NCBI GenBank assembly: GCA_022822525.1 | Contig: JAJEBN010000051.1 | Location: 1-33,685, forward strand | Origin: Acidimicrobiia bacterium | GTDB lineage: Bacteria; Actinomycetota; Acidimicrobiia; Acidimicrobiales; Poriferisodalaceae | DNA: 33,685 bases | Direction: 5' to 3' | Shown here: positions 1-7,301 of the stretch, piece after piece | Layout of the letters: each line of letters opens with the position of its first letter | Numbering within the stretch: the first letter of the stretch is position 1 | Notes under the pieces: model-generated | What the model saw: only the letters and a program-made list of their open reading frames with translations | What the model was told of the DNA's origin: nothing | Databases searched by the model: none | Position numbers and translations under genes: made by a program

Positions 1-89
1 GGCGACGATCCCCGGCCCCGACGCACAACCCGCTGCAACGACCGGCCCTCCTGCGGAGTCAGCCGACGAACACGAACACGCTCAGCCAT
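1..89 (-). CDS. IS630-family transposase, N-terminal fragment (runs off the left edge)
   Basis: The first 29 residues are visible, starting at an ATG at 89. The N-terminus MAERVRVRRLTPQEG, followed by LQRVVRRG, is the opening I recognise from many actinobacterial IS630-family transposases, where it precedes a helix-turn-helix and then the DDE catalytic domain. Family members are usually about 340-370 residues, so over 90% of the protein is outside the window. A G-run just upstream of the ATG could be the ribosome-binding site. Whether the rest is intact cannot be seen. Confidence 0.75.
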   Translation of the reverse strand, partial: MAERVRVRRLTPQEGRSLQRVVRRGRGSS

Positions 90-137
90 CCCCCCACCAC
101 ACCACAAACCGCGCGAACGTTTGCGGACACCCCACTA
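1..137 (-). mobile_element. End of an IS630-family insertion sequence
   Basis: This is the transposase 5' end plus about 45 bp of upstream DNA. The element would end at about base 135, next to a TA dinucleotide at 136-137. IS630/Tc1-type elements insert at TA and duplicate it, so this is the expected junction. Read from the outer end inward, the terminal sequence begins GTGGGGTGTCCGCAAACG. The other end of the element lies outside the window, so the inverted repeat cannot be checked. The transposase identity is fairly firm; the exact boundary is inference. Confidence 0.6.
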
Positions 138-635
138 GCCATCGGCGCCGCTCGTTTCGTCGCCGGTATCGCTGTCGGCTTCGGTGCTGGCATTGCCCGT
201 GCCCGCGCTGCCCGTGCCCGCGCTGGCGCCGCTTGCGCCGTTTGCGCCGCTGTCGATGACCCGCTCGTACAGCCTTCGGACCGAGGGCCGCTCCACCACC
301 ACTTCGGCGATCTGGTCGTGATCGACGGAGTTGATCGCCGCCATGAGGTCACGGTCGTCGAATGAGACCGTCTCGCCGTTGCCGAGCCGGATGACCGTCG
401 CTGGGTCGGGGTCGGCAGCGAGCAGGTCCCCGAGCGGCCCGGCCGCCGAAATGGGCCAGGTTCTCTGACACACGCAGCGACAGGTACAGCGCGGCGCGCT
501 GGGCCGCGTAGCCGACCATCGCGCTGACCGCCTTCGACTTCGGGGCCAACCAGTCGACGGCGATGCGGCCGCCGTCGGGCTCCAGCAGGCCGGTGCCGCG
601 TATCGCCGGCGTTCGGACGGGATTGGGCTCGCCGG
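135..635 (-). pseudogene. Frameshifted, truncated gene remnant beside the IS630 element
   Basis: Two minus-strand frames read as consecutive parts of one protein. The upstream part (about 640 to 450) encodes GTGLLEPDGGRIAVDWLAPK and then a helical stretch ending SENLAHF. The downstream part (about 460 to 135) continues AAGPLGDLLAADPDPATVIR, then a low-complexity Gly/Ala/Thr/Asp tail. They differ by one frame, so a small indel near 440-470 is likely. The stop codon (TAG, 137-135) is formed by the TA next to the presumed IS end plus the first IS base, so the natural C-terminus is probably lost. No convincing start is seen, and the upstream frame stays open into the 3' end of the next gene. I do not recognise the family. 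Confidence 0.45.
195..224. repeat. 15-bp tandem duplication in the gene remnant
   Basis: The unit GCCCGTGCCCGCGCT occurs twice head to tail (195-209 and 210-224). It is followed directly by three 9-bp units beginning GCGCCG. Together they encode the low-complexity Gly/Ala/Thr/Ser tail of the remnant. The pattern is consistent with slippage in DNA that is no longer constrained, or with a natural linker. Confidence 0.8.
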
Positions 636-1196
636 CTAGAGCTTGGCTGCGATGCGTTCGAGCGTGTTCCAGTTGCGGGCCGTGGCGGTCACGCCGAAGT
701 GGCGTTCGAGATGTGCATACGTCAGGCGGAGCGCCTTGATGCCGTCGGGGGCCCAGACGTATGCCTCTGAGCCTTCGACGTGGACGACTTCGGGGGTGTG
801 GTCGGCTTCGGTGAGCTCACGCACGGCCTCGGGGCTCGGTTCGTCCGACAGGAAGTTGACCAGGTAGCGCGATCCGTCGTCGGCGATGTGACCGAGTGGA
901 TTGCGCCGGAGGATGGCCTCGATCTCGGCGGCGGCGCGGGCTACGCAGGGCACGTGGACGTCGAATTCGTCGGCGAGCAGCTGCTGGACGGATGCGGCGA
1001 CGGCGGCGGCCACTGCGGCGGGGCCAGTGGCATCGTCGGTCTGATCGGCGGTGACGATGATGTTGCCGCTCTGGAGGATCGTGACGGGGTCGGCGTATCC
1101 GGCGTCGGCGAGCTTGGGGCGCAGCTCGGCCATGGGCACCCGGTTGTGCCCGCCCACGTTGATGCCTTTGGGCAGCACGAGGCAGCGGGTGGTCAT
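636..1196 (-). CDS. DUF1697 family protein
   Basis: This 186-residue protein matches the usual DUF1697 length of about 180. The family opening is present (GINVGGHNRVPMAELR, near residues 10-25), followed by LQSGNIIV in the first third and the signature RNWNTLERIA close to the C-terminus. The biochemical function of DUF1697 is not established. I chose the ATG at 1196 because the family homology starts there; the open frame extends upstream to 1508 but reads as non-coding. It lies 10 bp downstream of a small gene on the same strand and is probably co-transcribed with it. Its 3' end touches a decayed gene. Confidence 0.85.
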   Translation of the reverse strand: MTTRCLVLPKGINVGGHNRVPMAELRPKLADAGYADPVTILQSGNIIVTADQTDDATGPAAVAAAVAASVQQLLADEFDVHVPCVARAAAEIEAILRRNPLGHIADDGSRYLVNFLSDEPSPEAVRELTEADHTPEVVHVEGSEAYVWAPDGIKALRLTYAHLERHFGVTATARNWNTLERIAAKL

Positions 1197-1206
1197 GGCA
1201 GGCGGC

Positions 1207-1350
1207 TCACTCGGCTTCGCCGGCCAGGCGGTCGAGGATGTCGCGGTGGCGTTGCATAGAGGCAGCGAGGCGTTCTGGGAACTTGTCGTCGTCGGTCGGG
1301 CGACGAGCCTCGGCGCGTCGCTCGCGGCTGTCGTGAGGTGCTCCGGCCAT
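1207..1350 (-). CDS. Small hypothetical protein (47 aa), first gene of a pair with DUF1697
   Basis: The ORF encodes a very charged 47-residue peptide, beginning MAGAPHDSRERRAEARRP and ending in a helix-like stretch (SMQRHRDILDRLAGEAE). I know no family for it. Support for a real gene: on the minus strand a TACCGT hexamer lies 6 nt before the ATG, the arrangement of a leaderless actinobacterial transcript. The stop codon is 10 bp before the DUF1697 start, giving a tight two-gene unit. The sequence has the Arg/Asp/Glu/Ala balance of a real soluble helix rather than a shadow frame. The alternative is a chance ORF inside the leader of the DUF1697 transcript. Confidence 0.5.
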   Translation of the reverse strand: MAGAPHDSRERRAEARRPTDDDKFPERLAASMQRHRDILDRLAGEAE

Positions 1351-1356
1351 GCGGCA

Positions 1357-1362
1357 ACGGTA
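1357..1362 (-). promoter_or_regulatory. Candidate -10 box (TACCGT) for the 47-aa gene / DUF1697 unit
   Basis: On the minus strand TACCGT fits the actinobacterial -10 consensus TAnnnT and ends 6 nt before the ATG at 1350. Transcription would then start at or next to the start codon (leaderless). No strong -35 is visible, which is common in this phylum. Confidence 0.4.
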
Positions 1363-1698
1363 GGGCGACGGCGGCGTCGGGGCTGTCCGATTTTGAGCTG
1401 TGCTGCCCTACGGCCATCGGCTGCGGGTGCATGAGCGCTCTGCGGTGATCTCGCCAATCGTTGCATTGGCGTCACCGCTGCGGCTGGTGCAACGAACACT
1501 CGTAACACCCCCTGCTTATGTTGACCGTCATGACCTCCGCCGTTGGAAGCCGATCAGCTGCCGCTCAGCGCAGTCCCGCTGGTCGCCGCCGTGGGTCATG
1601 CTCAGCGGCCGCCGTGGCGGGCTTCACCTTCGCCGCACGAATCCGGCCGCTCAGCTGTCGACGTCGGCTGGCTGCAGGTGTCTGTCACATCCTGTTCT

Positions 1699-1704
1699 TA
1701 CGGT
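1699..1704 (+). promoter_or_regulatory. Candidate -10 box (TACGGT) for the HNH/DUF222 gene
   Basis: TACGGT fits TAnnnT and ends 7 nt before the ATG at 1712. No purine-rich ribosome-binding site precedes that ATG, so a leaderless start is plausible. Confidence 0.4.
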
Positions 1705-1711
1705 GGTGGCC

Positions 1712-3373
1712 ATGACCTCGATTGCACGACATCGGCCGGCTGGTGCCCCGCCCAGCATGGGCGGTCGCCCTGCGGGGAGGGCCTGCCTGGCGGAGATCCG
1801 TGCGCGTCTGGCGGAGCGGTGCGGGGGCGAACTCGGCGCGGATGGCGGCGGCGGTGGAGTGGTTCGATGGGCCGTGGGTGCCGCGGTAGGGCCGCTGGCT
1901 GATGCGGGCCCGTTGGTGGATGCTGCGACGGTTCGGTCTGCGGATGACGAGGACTTGGTGTGGTGCGCGCAGGCGGTGCAGCGAGCCATCAACGTGCTCG
2001 AGGGGGCACGCAGCGCGCTGGCTGCCGAAGCGGTGCGGCGTCGGCTGCATGCACGCCGCGGGGAGGCGTCGGGCGCCGAGATGCTGGTGAATGCCACGGC
2101 GGTAGGCGGCGCGCTGGCGCGCCGGATCGAACGCGAGGCGCAGGCGTTGGATGCACAGCCGAGGGTGGCCGATGCGCTGGGGCGCGGCGACATCAACTCC
2201 GATCAAGCCGCGATGGTGGCCGCGGCAGAAGTGCCCGACGAGGTGCGGAACGATCTGTGCGAGCGGGCCAAGAGTCAGACCGCGGATCAGACACGGCAGA
2301 CGGTGCGTGCCGCGGAGGCAGCATGGCGGCGCGAGACCGAGGCGCAGCGGCGGGCTCGCCAGCGCGCAGCGAGGTCGGCGTCGATGTGGGTCGACCCGCA
2401 CGACGGCATGTGGCACTTGCGTGCGAAGCTCGATGCGCTGACCGGCGATGCCGTCAACCGTCTGCTGGTGAGCGCGATCGAGCGGAACTGGCGCAGCGAC
2501 AAGGACCTGCCCGAATCCCAGCGGCGCAGCGTCCCCCAGCGCGCCGCGGACGCGCTCGTGTGGCTGCTCACCGCCGCCGGCGCTCAGAGCGTGGACTCTG
2601 CGGCGAGCAACGCTGCGATTCCCGGCTCTGCACAAGGCAGGGGACCCGCGAGAGAAGGTGCTTCGAGCCGCAGCCGCGCCCGGCATGCGGGCCCTGCGGC
2701 CAGAGATGACGCATCGGCCGGCGGCGGATTCGAAGTGACATCGGCGGCCCCCGACGGCATGACTGGCGCCGGTGGAGGCTTGAGCGATGACGGCTGGGTG
2801 GTGCCGCATCCGACGCAGATGATCGTGCTCACAACTTTGGACAATCTGCGCGGTGGTTCTCAGGCCGGCGGAACTGATGCCGGGTGCACGTGCGCTGAGT
2901 CGAGATCGGCGAATGATCTCCTGGCGGTTCCAGGTGCCGCGGCGACCACCGAGACCGGCACGGTGCTCGGCGTGGCCGATGTGCGCAGGATCGCCTGCGA
3001 CACTCAGGTCATACCGGTGGTGATGGGCGGCCCCGGCGAAGTGCTCGACGTGGGCCGTGCGAAACGCACTATCCCTCCGGCCATCCGCCGCGCACTGATC
3101 GCTCGCGACCAAGGCTGCGTGTGGCCCGGCTGCGACCGGGCGCCGATCCACTGCGAAGGACACCACATCGAGCACTGGCTCGACGAGGGCCCCACGAGCC
3201 TGAACAATCTGGCGCTGCTGTGCCACAGCCACCACCAGCGGCTGCACGAGTACAACCTGGTGCTGCACCCGCCGACGGCGCCGGGACCGCCCGGCGAAGG
3301 TTGGTCGGTCACACCAGCCCCGCCGCGCAAGCCCCGCACTCCCACGGGAGACCACGTCCGCCAGAACTGCTGA
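1712..3373 (+). CDS. DUF222 (13E12 repeat) domain HNH endonuclease-like protein
   Basis: The protein has 553 residues. The N-terminal half is the helical DUF222 region typical of actinobacterial 13E12-repeat proteins, including INSDQAAMVA and the conserved WVDPHDGMWHLRAKLDALTG. A disordered Ser/Gly/Ala-rich linker follows at about residues 290-360. The C-terminal HNH module (about 455-510) has CVWPGCD, then EGHHIEHW, then LALLCHSHHQRLHEYN, giving the zinc cysteines and the HNH histidines. Members are presumed metal-dependent nucleases, often multicopy and of unknown role; no activity is established for this one. The ATG at 1712 was chosen because sequence upstream in this frame is not protein-like and a -10-like box sits 7 nt before it. 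Confidence 0.88.
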   Translation: MTSIARHRPAGAPPSMGGRPAGRACLAEIRARLAERCGGELGADGGGGGVVRWAVGAAVGPLADAGPLVDAATVRSADDEDLVWCAQAVQRAINVLEGARSALAAEAVRRRLHARRGEASGAEMLVNATAVGGALARRIEREAQALDAQPRVADALGRGDINSDQAAMVAAAEVPDEVRNDLCERAKSQTADQTRQTVRAAEAAWRRETEAQRRARQRAARSASMWVDPHDGMWHLRAKLDALTGDAVNRLLVSAIERNWRSDKDLPESQRRSVPQRAADALVWLLTAAGAQSVDSAASNAAIPGSAQGRGPAREGASSRSRARHAGPAARDDASAGGGFEVTSAAPDGMTGAGGGLSDDGWVVPHPTQMIVLTTLDNLRGGSQAGGTDAGCTCAESRSANDLLAVPGAAATTETGTVLGVADVRRIACDTQVIPVVMGGPGEVLDVGRAKRTIPPAIRRALIARDQGCVWPGCDRAPIHCEGHHIEHWLDEGPTSLNNLALLCHSHHQRLHEYNLVLHPPTAPGPPGEGWSVTPAPPRKPRTPTGDHVRQNC

Positions 3374-3608
3374 GCTGCGGATCTCTTGCCCGCCCGCTTG
3401 CCGAACGTGCGCAGCTGCCTGGCATTGCCGCGACGCTCGAAGTTGCCGAGGTGTGTCGGAGGTGCCGCATGTGAGAGGTGCGGCGGCCCGCAGGGCAGCG
3501 GGTCGGGACGCGGGCAAGGGAATCGGGCCCCGAAGAAGCGTCGAGCGTCCAGGGACCGCCAAACTGGTCCACGCAGCGGAACGGATGAGGACAGCAAAGG
3601 GACGGGCG

Positions 3609-4235
3609 ATGAACGGACAGGTCAGCGACTCCACGGCACTGCGGGAGATCTACCGCCAGCCATCCAAGCTGGTGGCCAACAAGAACGTGCCAGCCATCGA
3701 TGCCGAATCGGCACGGTTCCTGGCGCTGTCGCCGCTGTGCGTGCTGGCGACCCATGGCCCGGGCGGCACCGACGCTTCGCCCCGTGGCGGGCCTCCGGGG
3801 TTCGCCAGGGTGCTCGACGACGGCGCACGCTTGGCCTTCGGTGACCTCGCCGGCAACAACCGGCTCGACTCGTACACCAACTTCCTGGACAACCCCCAGG
3901 TCGGACTGATCTTCTTCGTGCCCGGAAGCGATCACACCGTGCGTGTGAACGGCACGGCATCGCTCACCACCGACGCCGACGTCTGTGCGGCGACAGCAGT
4001 GGGGGATCGGGTGCCCAAGACGGCCGTGGTCGTCGATGTCGACGAGTGCTTTCTCCACTGCGGGAAGGCGCTGGTACGGGCCAACCTCTGGGACACCTCG
4101 ACGTGGCCGGATGGCGAGGTGCCCACGGCGGGCGAGATCCTCGCCTCCCAGCATGAGCTGCAGGCCGAGCCGAGCACCATCGACCAGAACCTCGAAGCGG
4201 GCTACGAAGCCACGCTGTGGTCCGACGCGGGTTGA
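3609..4235 (+). CDS. PPOX-class FMN-binding protein (MSMEG_1061 / DR_2398-like)
   Basis: This 208-residue protein has a split-barrel flavin-binding fold. LATHGPGGTDASPRGGPPG (about 48-66) resembles the phosphate-binding strand of this PPOX subfamily. It is followed by FGDLAGNNRLDSYTNF, then LIFFVPG, then the family motif VRVNGTA. CFLHCGKALVRANLW near residue 140 is also typical. Such proteins bind FMN or F420 and reduce or oxidise small molecules; the substrate is unknown. The ATG at 3609 has AAAGGGA a few bases upstream, while the open frame before it is not protein-like. The 235 bp before it hold no gene I can support. The next gene is convergent, so it is probably monocistronic. Confidence 0.85.
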   Translation: MNGQVSDSTALREIYRQPSKLVANKNVPAIDAESARFLALSPLCVLATHGPGGTDASPRGGPPGFARVLDDGARLAFGDLAGNNRLDSYTNFLDNPQVGLIFFVPGSDHTVRVNGTASLTTDADVCAATAVGDRVPKTAVVVDVDECFLHCGKALVRANLWDTSTWPDGEVPTAGEILASQHELQAEPSTIDQNLEAGYEATLWSDAG

Positions 4236-4292
4236 TTGCCTGAGCCGCTTCGGCGCGGGCCGGTCTCGCGGGCGCGCCCTAGCTCGGGGTCG

Positions 4293-4508
4293 TCAATCTG
4301 AGGCTTCGAGCATCCAACGGAAGCTCAGCCGAGCCATGACGAGAACTGCCGCGCCGGTCAAGAACATGGCCAGCGCCAATGCAGGGCGATCACCGATCAT
4401 CGTCGCGGCTACCGCGATCGGCACAACGGCACCGACCAGCATGAGCAGGGTCATCCAGAAGCGAAAGGACGCCGACACAGGAAAACAGTAACGCGTGGCG
4501 CGAGACAC
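4293..4508 (-). CDS. Small two-helix membrane protein, hypothetical
   Basis: This 71-residue protein starts at a GTG. Two hydrophobic segments are clear: about residues 18-36 (FWMTLLMLVGAVVPIAVAA) and about 44-60 (LALAMFLTGAAVLVMARL), joined by a short MIGDRP turn and ending in a short charged tail. A G-rich stretch (CGGGGGCGGA) lies just upstream of the GTG. I do not recognise a family. The clean two-helix pattern argues for a real gene, but its short length leaves doubt. It is convergent with the PPOX gene. Confidence 0.5.
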   Translation of the reverse strand: MSRATRYCFPVSASFRFWMTLLMLVGAVVPIAVAATMIGDRPALALAMFLTGAAVLVMARLSFRWMLEASD

Positions 4509-4529
4509 TCCGCCCCCGTACGGCTGCCC

Positions 4530-4973
4530 CTACGGGGCTGCGATGTAGCCGACAGTCGGGTCGTAGGGATGCGTCGGGGGGCCCTTGAGCTCGACGGTGT
4601 TGCCGTCGGGATCCTTGATGTACATCGACGGCCCGCGCCCGTCAGCACCCCAGTTGTTGTACACGCGGCCGGGCTCGACGCCGTGGCCGGTCAAGTGCCG
4701 GCGCAGATCGTCTTCGTCGAATGGCTCGATCCGTACGCAGAAGTGATCCACGTTGTGCGCCGTCGGGCCCGGAGGCGGTCCGCCCTCTCTTCCGAGCACA
4801 CCCGTCACGTCGACCAGGTCGATGATGGAATCGCCGGCGCGCAGCTGGTACAGGCCGATCTCGTCGTTGATGTGCTCGACCGTGCACCCGAGCACCGAGG
4901 CATAGAACGCCATGGCGCGCTCGACATCGGCGACACGCAGCACGATGTGGTCGAGCGATGTCAGACGGAACAC
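4530..4973 (-). CDS. VOC (glyoxalase/dioxygenase superfamily) protein
   Basis: The 147-residue single-module VOC protein opens SLDHIVLRVADVERAMAFYA, has NVDHFCVRI in the middle and ends DPDGNTVELKG. Likely metal ligands are His9, His77 and Glu128. Known VOC functions include glyoxalase, extradiol dioxygenase, epimerase and antibiotic-resistance proteins; none can be chosen from sequence. I prefer the GTG at 4973, directly before the domain and preceded by a G-run. A GTG at 5036 would add 21 residues and leave 27 bp to the gene upstream, but it lacks a ribosome-binding site. It is last in the minus-strand run with the FAD hydroxylase, so it may act on an oxidised aromatic product (inference). 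Confidence 0.85.
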   Translation of the reverse strand: MFRLTSLDHIVLRVADVERAMAFYASVLGCTVEHINDEIGLYQLRAGDSIIDLVDVTGVLGREGGPPPGPTAHNVDHFCVRIEPFDEDDLRRHLTGHGVEPGRVYNNWGADGRGPSMYIKDPDGNTVELKGPPTHPYDPTVGYIAAP

Positions 4974-5063
4974 CCGGCAACCCCCCGGGGCCCTGCCGAC
5001 GAGCAGGACACCGCCACCGAGAGTATTCGGGCTCACCGGCGGACGCCGCCGCGAGCGAACCTG

Positions 5064-6713
5064 CTATCCCATCAGCAGAGCATCGAGCGCGGCCGACGCG
5101 TTCGCCACGCTTGACGTCTCTGCAGAACCCGGGTCGCGCCAGGCGACGTGGCCGTCGGGCCGCACGAGCACGGCGCCGTGCGCGCCGATGCCGTGAGCTT
5201 CGGCGAGCCGGCCCCCAGGGTCCGCAAGATCGGCCCCGAGACGGAGCGTCCGCAGCATCGGATGAGCAACCGAGGCGTCGTCGGCGCCCCCAGCCTCAGC
5301 GCCGCACAGCAGCACGAACCGCGTGTCGTACAAGTCCAAGGTTGACGTCGCGCCGTCGAGCCGGATCGGCACATGCGGCGCCCGATGTCCCGGACGAGCG
5401 GTCGGGGCGTAGTCCGACACCGGGTCGTCCACCTGCGGGGGGTCGCTGCCGTCGGGAATCAAGCATCCCTCGTCGTAGTGCAGCCCCAGATCCATGCCGA
5501 GCCAGTTGCCGTAGCGCGCCGAAGCCCCGATGGCCTCGCGCTTCTGCTCGACGGTCGCCGTGCCTGACTCGATCAGCCGCCGGATCCGCCCCACGCTGCG
5601 CGAATTGTCACGGGAACGGTCAGCGTTGTACTGCGCGATCGGCGCCCGCTCGGCCTCGTAGGTGTCCAGCAGCCCCGCGCCGGCATGCCCCCCGGCCACC
5701 GCAGCGAACTTCCACGCCAAGTTGTGGGCGTCCTGGACCGCCGTGTTCATGCCGAAGCCGCCCGTCGGCGGCAGCTGGTGAGCCGCATCGCCGATCAGGA
5801 ACACCCGCCCGTCCCGGAACCGCTCGGCCACCGTCGAGGACATGACCCAGGGGATCACATCGGTGACGCGCAAGTCGAAGTCCTCGGGCAGGTCCGGCCC
5901 GATCGAGCGCCGGATCCACTCCGCCGCTACCTCGGTATTGAAGTCCTCCGCCCGGTGCATCGACGGGTCGTAGTTGAGCTGGCACAGCCACCGGTCGTCG
6001 GTGTCGATCTTCTGGAAGACGTTGCGGGCCGGGCTCGTCGTCCAGTACAGGGCGGCGGGCCGATGATCGGTCCAGGGCCCCAGGTCGGCGTAGAACTGGC
6101 AGTTGATCATCGTCCCGAAGCTGGCGATGCCGTCCATCTCGATGTCGAGACTGCGCCGCACCTTCGACCCGGCTCCGTCGGCGCCGACCAGCCAACGCGC
6201 CGTCAGATGCCGGGTGCCCGATGGGCCGCGCACCTCGGCCGTGACCTGCTCACGGTCTTGGGCCACCTCGACCAGCTCGGTGTTCCAGTGGATCTGCACC
6301 TGCGGCATGTCTCCCAAGCGGCGCAGCAGGATCTCCTCGATCCGGTCCTGCGACGTCAGCAACCACGGCGCAGGCGACAGCTCCACGCCGTCCACAACGG
6401 GCTGCACCCCCGTCGTCACACGGCCGATCTCGGTGCCCGCCAGCGTCTCGCAGTACACGAACTGCTCCGTCCACGGCAGCGGCAGGCTCGCGGCCTCGAT
6501 CTCGTCCAGCACACCCCACGGCCGCATCAGCTCCGCAGTCCGCACATTGACCGACCGCGCCCGGGGATGGGGGTTGACACCGCCGCGGCGCTCCACGACC
6601 ACGGTCTCGAGCCCGAATCGCGCCAACAGGATCGCCATCGACAGCCCAGCCGGCCCCGCCCCCACGACCAGCACCGTCGTGTCGGGCGCGCCGGTGGCGG
6701 CGGCAGCGGTCAA
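5064..6713 (-). CDS. FAD-dependent aromatic hydroxylase (PheA/TfdB/MhpA family)
   Basis: This 549-residue group A flavoprotein monooxygenase has the ADP-binding motif VVGAGPAGLS (16-25), followed by ERRGGVNPHPRARSVNVRT. The middle DG motif (VGADGAGSKVRR) and the FAD-ribityl motif (FLIGDAAHQLPPTGGFGMNT) are intact. The C-terminal 150 residues form the thioredoxin-like domain of the phenol hydroxylase branch, ending LVRPDGHVAWR. It should hydroxylate a phenolic or arylpropionate-like substrate using NAD(P)H and oxygen; the exact substrate is unknown. The start is TTG at 6713, with GGGGGG about 8 bp upstream and 18 bp after the FMN reductase stop. Cytoplasmic. Confidence 0.92.
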   Translation of the reverse strand: MTAAAATGAPDTTVLVVGAGPAGLSMAILLARFGLETVVVERRGGVNPHPRARSVNVRTAELMRPWGVLDEIEAASLPLPWTEQFVYCETLAGTEIGRVTTGVQPVVDGVELSPAPWLLTSQDRIEEILLRRLGDMPQVQIHWNTELVEVAQDREQVTAEVRGPSGTRHLTARWLVGADGAGSKVRRSLDIEMDGIASFGTMINCQFYADLGPWTDHRPAALYWTTSPARNVFQKIDTDDRWLCQLNYDPSMHRAEDFNTEVAAEWIRRSIGPDLPEDFDLRVTDVIPWVMSSTVAERFRDGRVFLIGDAAHQLPPTGGFGMNTAVQDAHNLAWKFAAVAGGHAGAGLLDTYEAERAPIAQYNADRSRDNSRSVGRIRRLIESGTATVEQKREAIGASARYGNWLGMDLGLHYDEGCLIPDGSDPPQVDDPVSDYAPTARPGHRAPHVPIRLDGATSTLDLYDTRFVLLCGAEAGGADDASVAHPMLRTLRLGADLADPGGRLAEAHGIGAHGAVLVRPDGHVAWRDPGSAETSSVANASAALDALLMG

Positions 6714-6731
6714 GGCAGTGACCCCCCAGAC

Positions 6732-7301
6732 CTAGCTCTGCGAGACCGTAGACAGGGTGGCCAGGGCCTCTCGCAGCTCGGAGTCGAGCTCAGCGTTGGA
6801 CACCGCACCGGCTTCGGTGTCGAAGTTCTCGCCGAACCGTGGGATGGCCAGGCTGGCCAGCACCTCGTTGCCGAAATACCCGGCCAGGTGACCGGCGGTC
6901 CGCAGCACGAACCCGCCCCCGCCCCCGCCAGGCGATGTCGACAGCATCACGATCGGCTTGTCGTGATACACCCGCATGTCGATCCGCGACGCCCAGTCGA
7001 ACACGTTCTTGAACGCAACCGTGTACGACCCGTTGTGCTCGGCGAACGAGATCAGCAGCGCATCCGCCGCCCCGAGCGTGTTGTAGAAGTCGTGCGCTGC
7101 CTGCGGGATGCCGTCGGCCTCCTGCCGGTCGAGGCTGTAGATCGGCATCTCGAAATCGTTCAGGTCGAGCGTGCTGACCTCGAGCGCATCGGGGTCCACG
7201 CCGTCGATGTCGCCGCCCTGCAGCAATCCAAGGGCGTAGTCGACAAGCCGCCGGTTGATCGACTGGCTGCTGTTGGAGGCAGCAAAGGCCAAGAGCTTCA
7301 T
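6732..7301 (-). CDS. NADPH-dependent FMN reductase family protein
   Basis: The 189-residue flavodoxin-like protein opens MKLLAFAASNSSQSINRRLV, the phosphate-binding loop of NADPH-dependent FMN reductases. It also has YNTLGAADALLISFAEHNGS and the conserved FKNVFDWASR, and a Gly-rich STSPGGGGGG loop. It probably reduces FMN or quinones with NAD(P)H. The start ATG at 7301 overlaps the stop of the hydrolase gene (ATGA), so the two are translationally coupled. Just downstream is an FAD hydroxylase; that family normally reduces its own FAD, so this enzyme may instead reduce a quinone product (inference). Confidence 0.88.
   Translation of the reverse strand: MKLLAFAASNSSQSINRRLVDYALGLLQGGDIDGVDPDALEVSTLDLNDFEMPIYSLDRQEADGIPQAAHDFYNTLGAADALLISFAEHNGSYTVAFKNVFDWASRIDMRVYHDKPIVMLSTSPGGGGGGFVLRTAGHLAGYFGNEVLASLAIPRFGENFDTEAGAVSNAELDSELREALATLSTVSQS

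Larger units (their letters stand above)
1351..1711. other. Divergent intergenic region (361 bp) with candidate promoters
   Basis: This gap separates the minus-strand small gene from the plus-strand HNH gene. Besides the -10 box at 1357-1362, it holds two plus-strand TAnnnT hexamers each exactly 7 nt before an ATG: TATGTT at 1517-1522 before the ATG at 1530, and TACGGT at 1699-1704 before the ATG at 1712. The ATG at 1530 opens a 61-codon Arg-rich frame whose TGA overlaps the ATG at 1712 (ATGA). It does not look like a folded protein. It could be a leader peptide or chance. No other coding signal is seen. Confidence 0.4.

Noticed and set aside
1530..1715. 61-codon Arg-rich ORF before the HNH gene as a protein-coding gene
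   Set aside because: The composition is not that of a folded protein and no family is recognised. It is kept only as a possible leader in the intergenic note.
1685..3634. Long open frame (649 codons) antisense to the DUF222-HNH gene
   Set aside because: It lies opposite a well-supported gene, has an Arg/Ala/Pro/His-rich composition and no recognisable motif; long antisense frames are expected at this GC content.
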